Shown: in pieces, positions 1 through 8,528 of the stretch
Position numbering within the stretch: position 1 is the first letter of the stretch
Layout of the letters: every line of letters begins with the position of its first letter
From: Halomonas urumqiensis
Lineage (GTDB): Bacteria > Pseudomonadota > Gammaproteobacteria > Pseudomonadales > Halomonadaceae
NCBI RefSeq assembly: GCF_003028575.1
Contig: NZ_PYUD01000004.1
Location: forward strand, 124,001-188,000
DNA length: 64,000 nucleotides
Reading direction: 5' to 3'
Notes under the pieces: model-generated
Told to the model about the DNA's origin: nothing
Seen by the model: only the letters and a program-made list of their open reading frames with translations
Database searches by the model: none
Made by a program: the position numbers and the translations under genes

Positions 1-2
1 TA

Positions 3-50
3 TTGGAAAAGTTTTATGAAGAAATAGGCTACGCAACCGGAGCGCCATAG
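3..50 (+). CDS. 3' end of an upstream gene (partial)
   Basis: An open frame entering from the left edge ends at the TAG at 48-50 and encodes the last 15 residues LEKFYEEIGYATGAP. The kinase gene begins 28 bases later on the same strand, so this is probably the preceding gene of the same transcript. Kinases of this type are often preceded by a solute-binding protein gene, but the fragment is too short to name. Two other frames also stop early here, so the frame choice is a judgement. Confidence 0.35.
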   Translation: MEKFYEEIGYATGAP

Positions 51-77
51 CGTGATTGCAAGGGAGCCAGTGGCATC

Positions 78-1700
78 ATGATCAATGCCAAACCGGAAGC
101 GGCGGGTCGCACCGTTGATCGAAGCCTGTCCTGGAAGCTCACGCGCGCGGTATCTCTCGTCGCCCTTTGCATGGGCATCGTCATCAGCGCCATTCAGATT
201 TCGATAGACTATTTCGAAACGCGCGAATTGCCCGATGAAGATGCCAGAACGCTCATCGGGCTACTCAGAGATCCTGCCACCAAAGTGGCATTTAACCTGG
301 ATCCTTCGACTGCCCAGGAGCTTGTAGGCGGGGCGTTGCAACATCCTGCTGTCATCGAAGCCCAAATTTTGTTGCCGAACGGCGAGGTACTTGCCCATAG
401 TGAAAGCCCGGTAAGCGCTGAGGATGGCAATTTATTGCTCGACTTGCTCTTCGATACTAACAAGCGTTATTCATGGGAATTGACAACGGAACTTTCCATT
501 GGCGTTGAGTCTTTGGGAGAGCTGGATATTAACCTGAATCCCCAACAATATGGAAAGACATTCCTGCGTCGCTCGATTACCGCGGTATTTTCTACGCTGG
601 TCTACGCTCTGCTTATTTGTCTGGGTTTGCTTGGCCTGGTGTTGGCCAAGGTCATTCATCCATTGAACACGGTTATCAATTCAATTTTGCGGTTCGATGT
701 CAATTCCCCTGAAGAGTTGCGCATAAAAGGTCTTGTCGGTCATTCGAACGATGAAATCGGCCTGTTGGTCGAGGTGACGAATGATCATCTTGACACTATC
801 GACAAGAACTTTCACAAAATCAAGCGGGCTGAAGAAGAGCTGAAGGATTATTCCGAGAATCTAGAGAAAATCGTCGCAGAAAGAACTCAGGATCTCACAG
901 AGAGCCTGGAACGATTGAAGTCTGCACAGAATCAGCTGATTGAATCAGAAAAGCTTGCCGCACTCGGTGGGCTTGTCGCCGGGGTGTCACACGAGGTGAA
1001 TACGCCGCTGGGAATTGCGGTAACCACAGCATCGCTGATGACGGAAACCCTGGCTGATTTGAATACGGAGTTCAGGAACCGCACGTTGACAAGCGAGCGC
1101 CTGGAAGAGCTATTGGACACACTGGACGACGGTCAGACGCTCATCGTGAAAAACCTGGACAGGGCGGCTCGGCTCATCAAGGATTTCAAACGCACGGCTG
1201 TGGACCAGGTGTCGGAAGCACGCGAAGAGTTTCGCGTACGCGAGGTGATGGAGTCTCTCATGGCCAGCCTTCACCCGGAGACATCGAAGCAAGGCGTGGA
1301 GCCGACCATCGATTGCCCCGCAGACCTCACCATGAAGAGTCTCCCAGGGGTGCTCACGCAAGTCATCACCAACCTGACACTCAACAGCCTTCGCCATGCC
1401 TTTTCAGATATCGACTCTCCATGCATTCATATCCGCATCGAAGAGCAGGATGGCACCGTGATGCTTCATTACCGAGACAATGGCAACGGCATCCCGACAG
1501 AGCATCAAAGCAGGATTTTCGAACCCTTTTTCACCACCAAGCGTGGTGATGGCGGTTCCGGGTTGGGCCTGAACATCGTTTACAATCTCGTCACTGGGAA
1601 GCTTCTTGGAAGTCTGGAGTTTCATTCAGAGCCCGGCAGTGGAGTCGACTTTATATTGAAGCTACCTCAGTCCATTCCCTATGAACCGGTCTCCAAATAG
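78..1700 (+). CDS. membrane sensor histidine kinase
   Basis: A 540-residue two-component sensor kinase that would autophosphorylate and pass phosphate to a response regulator not seen in this window. A first membrane helix lies at about residues 23-45, a periplasmic sensor of about 120 residues follows, then a second helix at about 168-190, a HAMP-like linker and a long coiled coil (about 245-300). The catalytic part shows the H-box VSHEVNTPLG with His305, an N-box near residue 432 (NLTLNSLRHAF), G1 DNGNGIP near 467 and G2 GGSGLGLNIV near 492. AGGGAG at 61-66 supports the ATG at 78. The arrangement resembles HisKA kinases that follow a periplasmic binding protein, but the ligand cannot be read. 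Confidence 0.93.
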   Translation: MINAKPEAAGRTVDRSLSWKLTRAVSLVALCMGIVISAIQISIDYFETRELPDEDARTLIGLLRDPATKVAFNLDPSTAQELVGGALQHPAVIEAQILLPNGEVLAHSESPVSAEDGNLLLDLLFDTNKRYSWELTTELSIGVESLGELDINLNPQQYGKTFLRRSITAVFSTLVYALLICLGLLGLVLAKVIHPLNTVINSILRFDVNSPEELRIKGLVGHSNDEIGLLVEVTNDHLDTIDKNFHKIKRAEEELKDYSENLEKIVAERTQDLTESLERLKSAQNQLIESEKLAALGGLVAGVSHEVNTPLGIAVTTASLMTETLADLNTEFRNRTLTSERLEELLDTLDDGQTLIVKNLDRAARLIKDFKRTAVDQVSEAREEFRVREVMESLMASLHPETSKQGVEPTIDCPADLTMKSLPGVLTQVITNLTLNSLRHAFSDIDSPCIHIRIEEQDGTVMLHYRDNGNGIPTEHQSRIFEPFFTTKRGDGGSGLGLNIVYNLVTGKLLGSLEFHSEPGSGVDFILKLPQSIPYEPVSK

Positions 1701-1760
1701 GGCACACCTGATCCCCTCGCGCACGCTCATCCGCCCGATGTCTTTCAAGCTTAGAAGAGA

Positions 1761-2273
1761 ATGAGGAACAATTATCCGATGGAAGAAAGGATTCGCATCG
1801 TTCGCATGACAGGCGACTCGCCCCATGTGGCCACGCTGGCCGCATGGACCCACGACGCCTGGGGGCATCTGCATCCCGGCAGGGACGTGGAGACCGCCAT
1901 CGAGTTGCTTCGGGGGGAGTGCGGCCCGGCCGGGGTGCCCTCGGTGTTCGCCGCCCTTGCGGGTAACACTCCAGTGGGGACGGCGAGCCTGGTGTCCGAC
2001 GACATGAGCGACCGCCTCGACCTGACTCCCTGGCTGGCGTCGGTGTTCGTGCTGCCGGCGTGGCGCGGCAGGGGCATTGCCTCGCGGCTGGTTCAGCGGG
2101 TGGAAGAAGAAGCACGCACCCAGGGGCACGGCCATTTCTATCTCTACACGCCGGATCAGCAGCCCCTCTACCGGCGACTGGGCTGGCGCGACTTGGAAGA
2201 GCGCGTCTATCGCGGCGAGGCAGTGACCATCATGTGCCGGGAATTCGCGATACCGAATACACCAGCGGGGTAG
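1761..2273 (+). CDS. GNAT family N-acetyltransferase
   Basis: A 170-residue acetyl-CoA-dependent N-acetyltransferase. The acetyl-CoA pyrophosphate-binding loop is visible as WRGRGIASRLV at about residues 113-123, followed by the typical C-terminal strand with PLYRRLGW. The ATG at 1761 has AGAAGAG just upstream. An in-frame ATG at 1779 (MEERIRIV) has AGGAA at 1763-1767 and would give 164 residues, which also fits the family. It stands alone between the kinase and the GFA gene, so its substrate cannot be inferred. Confidence 0.85.
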   Translation: MRNNYPMEERIRIVRMTGDSPHVATLAAWTHDAWGHLHPGRDVETAIELLRGECGPAGVPSVFAALAGNTPVGTASLVSDDMSDRLDLTPWLASVFVLPAWRGRGIASRLVQRVEEEARTQGHGHFYLYTPDQQPLYRRLGWRDLEERVYRGEAVTIMCREFAIPNTPAG

Positions 2274-2338
2274 TTCAAAAATTGCCACCGATTCGCCGCT
2301 AGACTGGAAGGCACACGTGTGCAACAGGAGAGACGATC

Positions 2339-2809
2339 ATGCGACTCGAAGGCTCTTGCCACTGCGGCGCGGTGTACTTCCGCGTGGACTCCCCGCATCC
2401 CTATCCCTACCAGCGCTGCTACTGCTCCATCTGTCGCAAGACGGCCGGAGGCGGCGGCTACGCCATCAACCTGAGCGGGCATGCCGAGACCCTCGAGATC
2501 GAAGGCGCCGAACACAAGGGTGTCTACCAGGCGGTGATCGATGGCGAAACCAGTCCCGGCGAGCGCCACTTCTGCCGGCGCTGCGCCTCGGCGCTCTGGG
2601 TGTTCGACCCGCGCTGGCCCGAGCTGGTGCACCCCTTCGCCTCGGCCATCGACAGCGAGTTGCCGATCCCGCCCGAGCGGGTTCACCTGCTGCTGGATAG
2701 CAAGGCTAACTGGGTGGAAGTCGAGGCTCGGAAGCAGGACAAGTGCTTCGCCGGGTACCCGGAGGAGAGCATTGCCGAATGGCATCAAAGGCTGGGCCTG
2801 GAGGCGTGA
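2339..2809 (+). CDS. GFA/CENP-V family zinc-binding protein
   Basis: A 156-residue protein of the GFA (glutathione-dependent formaldehyde-activating enzyme) fold. The N-terminal CHCG, the central CYCSICRK and the later FCRRCASALWVF supply the conserved cysteines that bind zinc in this family. Members are widely labelled aldehyde-activating enzyme, but most have no demonstrated activity. AGGAGA precedes the ATG. The gene is 65 bases after the acetyltransferase and convergent with the diguanylate cyclase. Confidence 0.85.
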   Translation: MRLEGSCHCGAVYFRVDSPHPYPYQRCYCSICRKTAGGGGYAINLSGHAETLEIEGAEHKGVYQAVIDGETSPGERHFCRRCASALWVFDPRWPELVHPFASAIDSELPIPPERVHLLLDSKANWVEVEARKQDKCFAGYPEESIAEWHQRLGLEA

Positions 2810-2819
2810 CCCTTGGCGA

Positions 2820-4349
2820 TCACTCTTGGCCCAGTACCGAGCGTTTGCGGCGCCGGGACTTGTCTTCGTACATGCGGGTGTCCGCCAGGGTAAGCACTTC
2901 CTGCGCGGGCGCTTCCCTGGAGCTTGCGCTTCCCAGGCTCAGACGAAGCGTCACCTCGACCTGCTCGCCCTGGGTGGCGATGAGCATGCAGCGCTTGCCT
3001 TCCATGTGTGTCCTTATCAAGGCAGCGATACGTTCCGCTGCCGACAGATCCGCGGAAGGAAACAGGATGACGAATTCGTCCCCTCCATAGCGCGCGAGGG
3101 TATCTCCCTCCCGGCAGTGTGTCATCAGGTGTTCAGCGACGATGGCGATGAACTGGTCGCCGACCACGTGGCCGTGCCGGTCGTTGACCTCCTTGAGCCC
3201 GTCGACATCCATCATCAGTACGGCGAAATCCAACCCGGGTGGCTGTAACTTGCCCTTGATGCTCTGTTGTAGCGCCAACTCGAGGTAGCCGCGATTGTAC
3301 AGGCCAGTCAATCCATCGCGTTCCGCCGCCTTCTTCAGCGCAAGATGCAGCAACTTGTTCTCGGTAGCCGCCGCAAGTTGATCGACGAACAGCGTCAGCA
3401 CACGCTCCAGGGCCGGATCTAGCCCGGGCGCGCGTATCACCAGCCAGCCATCGTACATGCTGAGCCTCCCTCCCATGGAGGTGGCATAGAGTTGCTCGCC
3501 GTCCATGCTATCGCTCAGCTTGATGGTGCCGGCATCCTGATCATGCAGCGCTGCCAACCTGCGCCCCAGACCATGCTCATCATTGATGCGAAGGCCTGCG
3601 ACCGCTGCATAGCGCGTCACCTCGGGGCGTTGCCGCTCCTGGAGGAACACGGCGAACCCGTACTGCGGGAAGTCGGCGCGCAGATGCATCAAGGAGTCAT
3701 CGAGCAGGGTGTTGATGTCAGGGGCACGGTTGGCCACCACACCGAGGTCGAGAAGGGCGTGAAAGACCCGGTTCTTGTATGCGATTTCGGTGATGCTGCG
3801 CCCGATCTTGCGATTCTGGCCGAACATCACATTGGCAATCGCCAGGAAATACACCACGGCGCCGGCTACCTGATAGATGTCGACCTCGACGCTTACGTAC
3901 GGGCGAAATTCGAATCCCGTCAACGCGCCCCAGCCCAACGCACCACCGAGGAACAGCGCCATCGAACCCGCCATGCGGCGCACGCCACCGACGACCATGT
4001 TGTTCATCAAGCAGGCAAGGCCGATGAACATCGTGGCCCAGAAGTAATACTCCAGTACCCCGCACCAGACACCAAACAACAGGCTATCGAAATACAGGTT
4101 CCTGAACTCGGCGCGCTTGGAGTCCTGCGCCAGGGCGGCATGGGCGTAAGCCACCGCTGGCCATACCAGCAACAGCAGCGCGGGCAGAACCAGCGACCAA
4201 CCGCTGCCCTCCAGCATCGCGATCCACACCGTAAGCCCGAAGGTATGGCAGAAGGCGAAGGCCCGCGGAGGCAGCGTTGCCAGGGCGAGACGGTGGGGGC
4301 GCTTGAACGGACGCCCCGCCCGAATTGGAGATGGCTTGGTAACGCTCAT
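2820..4349 (-). CDS. membrane diguanylate cyclase (GGDEF)
   Basis: A cytoplasmic-membrane enzyme expected to make cyclic di-GMP from two GTP. The N-terminal half has several hydrophobic segments, followed by a GAF-like region and a GGDEF domain with the intact active-site motif RYGGDEFVILF. The product-inhibition I-site RxxD (REGD) sits exactly five residues before GGDEF, so feedback inhibition is expected. No EAL domain is fused. I chose the ATG at 4349 because AGGAG precedes it by about 11 bases; a GTG at 4400 in the same frame lacks a Shine-Dalgarno. Length from 4349 is 509 residues. Confidence 0.92.
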   Translation of the reverse strand: MSVTKPSPIRAGRPFKRPHRLALATLPPRAFAFCHTFGLTVWIAMLEGSGWSLVLPALLLLVWPAVAYAHAALAQDSKRAEFRNLYFDSLLFGVWCGVLEYYFWATMFIGLACLMNNMVVGGVRRMAGSMALFLGGALGWGALTGFEFRPYVSVEVDIYQVAGAVVYFLAIANVMFGQNRKIGRSITEIAYKNRVFHALLDLGVVANRAPDINTLLDDSLMHLRADFPQYGFAVFLQERQRPEVTRYAAVAGLRINDEHGLGRRLAALHDQDAGTIKLSDSMDGEQLYATSMGGRLSMYDGWLVIRAPGLDPALERVLTLFVDQLAAATENKLLHLALKKAAERDGLTGLYNRGYLELALQQSIKGKLQPPGLDFAVLMMDVDGLKEVNDRHGHVVGDQFIAIVAEHLMTHCREGDTLARYGGDEFVILFPSADLSAAERIAALIRTHMEGKRCMLIATQGEQVEVTLRLSLGSASSREAPAQEVLTLADTRMYEDKSRRRKRSVLGQE

Positions 4350-4480
4350 GACGCCAGGGTCTCCTGTTTGTGCCCATTGGGCAAGGAGACGTTGGTTCAC
4401 CCGGTGCGTCAGCCGTATCGTGCCTCTAGAATGTAAGCAGCTAAACTAATTTCTACTTTAAAGCGTTTTTGTGAATCATT

Positions 4481-5197
4481 ATGAGTGAGTTATTTCAAAT
4501 TGTTGCCCTGACGTTAATGGCGGGCCTGGCAATGCCAATCGGGGCCTCGATGGCCGCGGTCGAGAATATCCATCCGCGTTGGCTGGAAAACGAATTTCGC
4601 CACAGCGTCATCGCCTTTGGGGGTGGTGCGCTGCTGGCAGCGGTTGCGCTGGTTCTTGTGCCGGAAGGGGTACGAAGTCTCTCCCCGCCGATGATCGCTG
4701 CCTGCTTCGCCGGTGGGGGAGTCGTGTTCATGATGCTCGACAGGCGTTTAGCCGCCAACGATACGCCTATTAGCCAGTTAGTTGCCATGCTTGCGGACTT
4801 CGTGCCGGAGGCGTTGGCGCTGGGTGCGACCTTCGCCTTCTCTAAAAGTGCCGGGCTACTACTGGCAGGCATCATTGCTCTGCAGAATCTGCCGGAAGGC
4901 TTCAATGCCTTCAGGGAACTCAAATCATCGACAGATTACCGGCCACAAAAGATCATTGGGGCCTTCGTTCTGATGGCCTTGTTGGGGCCGGTGGCGGGGT
5001 TCTTCGGTTACTTCGTGCTCTCGGGATATCCGCAAGCGGTGGGCGGTATCATGCTATTTGCCGCGGGCGGTATTCTTTACCTGATTTTCCAGGACATTGC
5101 TCCTCAGGCCAAATTGAAGAAACATTGGGCGCCCCCGCTGGGTGCTGTTGGTGGTTTCTTGCTGGGGGTAATGGGCCATGTCGCGACGGGCGCATAG
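4481..5197 (+). CDS. ZIP-like metal permease
   Basis: A 238-residue integral membrane protein with about seven to eight hydrophobic segments that resembles ZIP-family divalent-metal transporters. Paired polar motifs inside helices are visible: DFVPEALALGA and LQNLPEGFNAFRE. In typical ZIP proteins the corresponding motifs carry metal-binding histidines (for example HNxPEG); here the histidine position is Gln, so metal specificity or activity may differ. The ATG follows AT-rich sequence without a strong Shine-Dalgarno. It is divergent from the diguanylate cyclase across about 130 bases. Confidence 0.75.
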   Translation: MSELFQIVALTLMAGLAMPIGASMAAVENIHPRWLENEFRHSVIAFGGGALLAAVALVLVPEGVRSLSPPMIAACFAGGGVVFMMLDRRLAANDTPISQLVAMLADFVPEALALGATFAFSKSAGLLLAGIIALQNLPEGFNAFRELKSSTDYRPQKIIGAFVLMALLGPVAGFFGYFVLSGYPQAVGGIMLFAAGGILYLIFQDIAPQAKLKKHWAPPLGAVGGFLLGVMGHVATGA

Positions 5198-5381
5198 CGA
5201 ACGTCTTGAATGACCTTAGCCAGCTTCAATAGGCCCCGTGCTCGCCGAACCAGATTGACCCTGCCTAAGCCCACATCGCTGAGCTGCATGTGCAGGTGCG
5301 CATATTTTTCATCTACTGCGTGTCGAAATCCCGGGCGCCTGACCGACTCCTGAATATTCCCTGTGACCTGTGGAGATCATC

Positions 5382-5444
5382 ATGAGTCAACTACGCGTGG
5401 CTTGCGCAACGGTGACGCATATCGTCCTCAAGAGGAGTGCCTGA
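5382..5444 (+). CDS. possible 20-residue leader ORF
   Basis: A short frame encodes MSQLRVACATVTHIVLKRSA and its TGA is directly followed by the ATG of the GST gene at 5445. TGGAG at 5371-5375 can serve as its ribosome site, and its last codons contain the AGAGGAG used by the GST gene. The abutting arrangement suggests translational coupling, but chance cannot be excluded. The preceding 180 bases show no other convincing gene. Confidence 0.3.
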   Translation: MSQLRVACATVTHIVLKRSA

Positions 5445-6083
5445 ATGAACGAGCTGATTCTCACCACCTTCGATTGGGTGCCCGAGATGCCCCGGGGCTT
5501 CGTGCGCGACCTGCGTGTGCGCTGGGCGTTGGAAGAGGCCGGGTTTACCTATCGCGTGGAAAGCGTGCCGTTTCAATCACGCGGTGCCGAGCATTTCCGG
5601 CACCAACCTTTCGGCCAGGTGCCGTGGTTGACCGATGGCGACCTCTCGATTTTCGAGACAGGCGCCATCCTGCTGCACCTGGGCGAGCGCAGTGACGCGC
5701 TGATGCCGGCCGAGCCGCGCAGGCGCAGCGACGCCATTGCATGGCTGTTCGCGGCACTCAACTCCGTCGAGATGGCGGTCCTTCCCTGGGCGCTGTTCAA
5801 ATTCAGCGGCGACACCGAAGCCACCCCAGGCAGGCAAACGCTGGACAGCTTCCTGGCGTCCCGGCTTCAGCACCTGGCGCCCATCCTGGCCGAGCGTGAA
5901 TGGCTGGCGGGGAGCTTTTCCATCGCCGACATCGCCATGGCGGATGCACTGCGCCTGGTGGACAGGTTCGATGGGCTGACGGAGCATCCGGCATGCCGCG
6001 ACTACATTGCGCGGGCCACGGCTCGCCCGTCCTTCGTGAAGGCCCACGCCGATCAGATGGCACACTTCGCCGCGGCGGACTGA
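5445..6083 (+). CDS. glutathione S-transferase family protein
   Basis: A 212-residue cytosolic GST-like protein. The N-terminal thioredoxin-like domain covers about residues 1-80, with the cis-proline loop QVPWL and the glutathione-contact FETGAIL. An all-helical C-terminal domain follows with the SIADIAMADALR segment, equivalent to the usual N-capping box. Substrate is unknown. AGAGGAG ends six bases before the ATG. Downstream lies the remnant toxin gene, whose break point is within about 50 bases of this gene's stop. Confidence 0.85.
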   Translation: MNELILTTFDWVPEMPRGFVRDLRVRWALEEAGFTYRVESVPFQSRGAEHFRHQPFGQVPWLTDGDLSIFETGAILLHLGERSDALMPAEPRRRSDAIAWLFAALNSVEMAVLPWALFKFSGDTEATPGRQTLDSFLASRLQHLAPILAEREWLAGSFSIADIAMADALRLVDRFDGLTEHPACRDYIARATARPSFVKAHADQMAHFAAAD

Positions 6084-6129
6084 TCGGTGCTCGCCACGGC
6101 TCCTTGCGATTAGCACCGTATGCCCCCAC

Positions 6130-6252
6130 GTGATTGATATAGAGGGGTACGCTTACCTGGTACCCTTTATAGAATCGGAAGATGAAGTTTTTCTTAAAAC
6201 GATCATTCCGAGTCGAAAAGCGACAAAGTTGTATTTGAGAGGTCCGAAATGA
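6130..6252 (+). pseudogene. 5'-truncated toxin gene (BrnT-like)
   Basis: The 40 codons from 6130 to the TGA at 6250-6252 encode a segment containing GYAYLVPFIESEDEVFLKTI and IPSRKATKLYLRGPK. From memory this matches the C-terminal third of BrnT-like toxins that pair with antitoxins such as the one encoded next. The expected N-terminal 45-50 residues are absent: sequence before about 6130 does not resemble the family and runs back into the GST gene in another frame. The stop overlaps the antitoxin ATG as ATGA, the normal coupling of an intact pair. I infer a deletion or rearrangement that removed the toxin start. Confidence 0.7.
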
Positions 6253-6521
6253 GCAGGTCGGATAAAGAAGAGCAAGAGATTCTGGATGCATTTGATGCTG
6301 GAGAGTTGCAGAGAGCACCAGATGTTGACGATCGGAAAGCACGGCATCAGCAGTACGCGGAAGCCATGTTCAAAAAAGATGCCCGTATCAACATCAGGCT
6401 TTCCTCCAAGGATCTTCGAGGGCTTCAGAAGAAAGCTCTCGCTGAAGGTATTCCCTACCAAACGCTTGTGGCCAGTATTCTCCATAAGTACGTGGAAGGA
6501 CGCTTGCATGAGGATCGGTAG
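6249..6521 (+). CDS. type II antitoxin, BrnA/CopG-like
   Basis: A 90-residue antitoxin with an acidic N-terminus (KEEQEILDAFDAGELQ) and a C-terminal ribbon-helix-helix-like part containing KKDARINIRLSSKDLRG and GIPYQTLVASILHKYVEGRL. Proteins of this type neutralise a BrnT-like RNase toxin and repress their own operon. The gene is full length, yet its toxin partner immediately upstream is truncated. It is therefore an orphan antitoxin and could act as an anti-addiction factor or be drifting. Confidence 0.85.
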   Translation: MSRSDKEEQEILDAFDAGELQRAPDVDDRKARHQQYAEAMFKKDARINIRLSSKDLRGLQKKALAEGIPYQTLVASILHKYVEGRLHEDR

Positions 6522-6629
6522 CGGTCCAGGTATGCATTGGCTATCAATCAGGGACGAATCACTAAAATTCACTCTAATCATGGAAGTGATTAGGAAGTGT
6601 TCGATGAAGAACAACCGCAGCCTGTCGTG

Positions 6630-7496
6630 TCAATGAAAGATGATGGTCTTGTTGCCCGACAGAAAGATGCGGTGCTCGGTATGCAGTTTCACCGCTCTTG
6701 CCAAGGCCATGGTCTCGGTATTGCGCCCAAGCGCTACCAGTTCATCGGGGTAGTAGGCATGATTCACTGGCTGGACGGACTGCTCGATGATCGGGCCCTC
6801 GTCCAGGTCGGCCGTGACATAGTGGGCCGTGGCGCCGATGATCTTGACGCCTCGCTCGAACGCCTGGTGATAGGGCTTGGCGCCCTTGAATCCCGGCAGG
6901 AAGGAGTGATGAATATTGATCGCTCGACCGTGTAGTGTCCGGCAGAGGTCATCCGAGAGCACCTGCATGTAGCGGGCCAGCACCACCAGCTCCGACCGCG
7001 TTTCCTCGATGATGTCGAGCAGTCTCGCCTCCTGCTCTGGCTTGGTGTCCGCGCTGACGGGAAGGTGAATGAACGAAATGCCTTCGCGCTCGACAATCTG
7101 CTGCAGATCCGGGTGGTTGGACACCACGGCGGTAATCTCGATGTTCAGCTCGCCCTTATAGTGGCGATACAGCAGGTCCACAAGGCAGTGGTCGAAGCGT
7201 GAGACCATGATCAGCACCCGGGGCGGAGATTGCAGGTCGTGCGCGCTCCACTCGAGGTCGAACCGTTCGGCCACATGCGCAAAGCCGGCATGAAGGCTCT
7301 CCAGAGTGTGCTCGCTATCGTCCAGCATGCTGAGTACACAACGCATGAAGAACTGCCCCGAGATATTGTCATCGAACTGGGCCAGTTCCGTGATGTTGCA
7401 TCCACGTTCCGACAAATAACTGGTGATGCCCGCCACGATGCCGGTGCCGGTTCTGCAACTGACTTTCAGGACGTACTGGTTGTCGGACGTGTCCAT
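6630..7496 (-). CDS. purU: formyltetrahydrofolate deformylase
   Basis: A 288-residue cytosolic enzyme that hydrolyses 10-formyl-THF to formate and THF. An N-terminal ACT domain (about residues 8-85) precedes the formyltransferase-fold catalytic domain with NIHHSFLPGFKGAKPYH and ATAHYVTADLDEGPII, which hold the catalytic Asn, His and Asp. It is the last gene of the minus-strand one-carbon cluster and starts three bases after the MTHFR stop. In this setting it would regenerate free THF after the methyl group taken from the substrate has been oxidised to the formyl level. Confidence 0.95.
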   Translation of the reverse strand: MDTSDNQYVLKVSCRTGTGIVAGITSYLSERGCNITELAQFDDNISGQFFMRCVLSMLDDSEHTLESLHAGFAHVAERFDLEWSAHDLQSPPRVLIMVSRFDHCLVDLLYRHYKGELNIEITAVVSNHPDLQQIVEREGISFIHLPVSADTKPEQEARLLDIIEETRSELVVLARYMQVLSDDLCRTLHGRAINIHHSFLPGFKGAKPYHQAFERGVKIIGATAHYVTADLDEGPIIEQSVQPVNHAYYPDELVALGRNTETMALARAVKLHTEHRIFLSGNKTIIFH

Positions 7497-7499
7497 GGT

Positions 7500-8528
7500 T
7501 CAGGCCTCGGCTGTTTGCGTCTGGTCCAGAGGGTTCAGCGCCGGTGTCCAGGGAGTACGGCCCCGCAGCGCCCCCGAGGCCTGCACAATCGACGGCACAC
7601 TCGACTCCTGTCGATGCGCCATGATGTGCACACCGCTGACCCCTTCGATCTCCTGTAGCGCCTGTATCATCTCGATGCAGATATTACGCCCCTCGGCCTG
7701 TTGGTCGAGGGCGCCTTCGAGTCGCTCGATGATGGCATCGGGAATGTGTACTCCGGGCACATTCTGGCGCATCCATCTGGCTGCCCGCGCCGAGGCCAGA
7801 GGCCCCACGCCGGGCAGGATGAAGCACTTCTCTAGCAGGCCCAGGTCACGGCACTGGTGCATGAAGGTGCGCATGCGCGGCAGGTCGAAGCAGTACTGGG
7901 TCTGAATGAACTGCGCACCGGCGGCCACCTTCTTGGCCAGCCTCATCGCCCTCATGCCGAAGGGGGGAGCGAAGGGGTTCTCGGCGGCGCCCAGGAAAAC
8001 GTTCGGGGCATCGCTGATACGGCGCCCGCTGAGGAATTGGTGCTTGTCGCGCAGGCTGATGATGGTCTCCAGCAGCGACATCGAGTCCAGGTCGAAGACC
8101 GGCTTGGCTTGAGGGTGATCCCCGGCCTGCACACCATCGCCGGTCAGGCACAGGATATTGTTGATGCCGAGTGCCGATGCGCCAAGCACATCTCCCTGAA
8201 TGGCAATGCGGTTGCGGTCCCGGCAGGAGATCTGCATGACGGTTTCAAAGCCGGCTCGGCTGAGCAGGGCGCACATGGCGGAGCTGGACATGTGGCAGTT
8301 GGCGCCTGAGCCATCCGTGGCGTTCATGCTGTCGACGAAGCCCCTGAAGACCGCGGCCCGGTCGAAGACATCCTGCGGGTTGGCCGAGTCGGGTGGGGCG
8401 ATTTCGGTGGTGATGGCGAAGTTGCCCGCCCTGAGCACTTGTTCCAGCCGGCCACTCGGGTCCTTGGCGGCGAAGCCCCTGGCCTGCTGGTCGCACCCTT
8501 TTTGAGTCTGCTGAGTCATGCTAGTCAT
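7500..8528 (-). CDS. metF: methylenetetrahydrofolate reductase
   Basis: A 342-residue FAD-dependent TIM-barrel enzyme interconverting 5-methyl-THF and 5,10-methylene-THF. Recognisable family segments are AITTEIAPPDSANP near the N-terminus, LCLTGDGVQAGDHPQAK, and QFIQTQYCFD. In methyl-group catabolism it would run in the oxidative direction. AGGAGC precedes the ATG at 8528. The start overlaps the 3' end of the MTHFR_C gene by eight bases, so translation is probably coupled. It differs from a biosynthetic MetF by its position beside a demethylase and PurU. Confidence 0.9.
   Translation of the reverse strand: MTSMTQQTQKGCDQQARGFAAKDPSGRLEQVLRAGNFAITTEIAPPDSANPQDVFDRAAVFRGFVDSMNATDGSGANCHMSSSAMCALLSRAGFETVMQISCRDRNRIAIQGDVLGASALGINNILCLTGDGVQAGDHPQAKPVFDLDSMSLLETIISLRDKHQFLSGRRISDAPNVFLGAAENPFAPPFGMRAMRLAKKVAAGAQFIQTQYCFDLPRMRTFMHQCRDLGLLEKCFILPGVGPLASARAARWMRQNVPGVHIPDAIIERLEGALDQQAEGRNICIEMIQALQEIEGVSGVHIMAHRQESSVPSIVQASGALRGRTPWTPALNPLDQTQTAEA

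Noticed and set aside
5104..5289. Minus-strand frame with LGRVNLVRRARGLLKLAKVI as a transposon remnant
   Set aside because: It overlaps the 3' end of the ZIP-like gene and I could not match it to any transposase with confidence.
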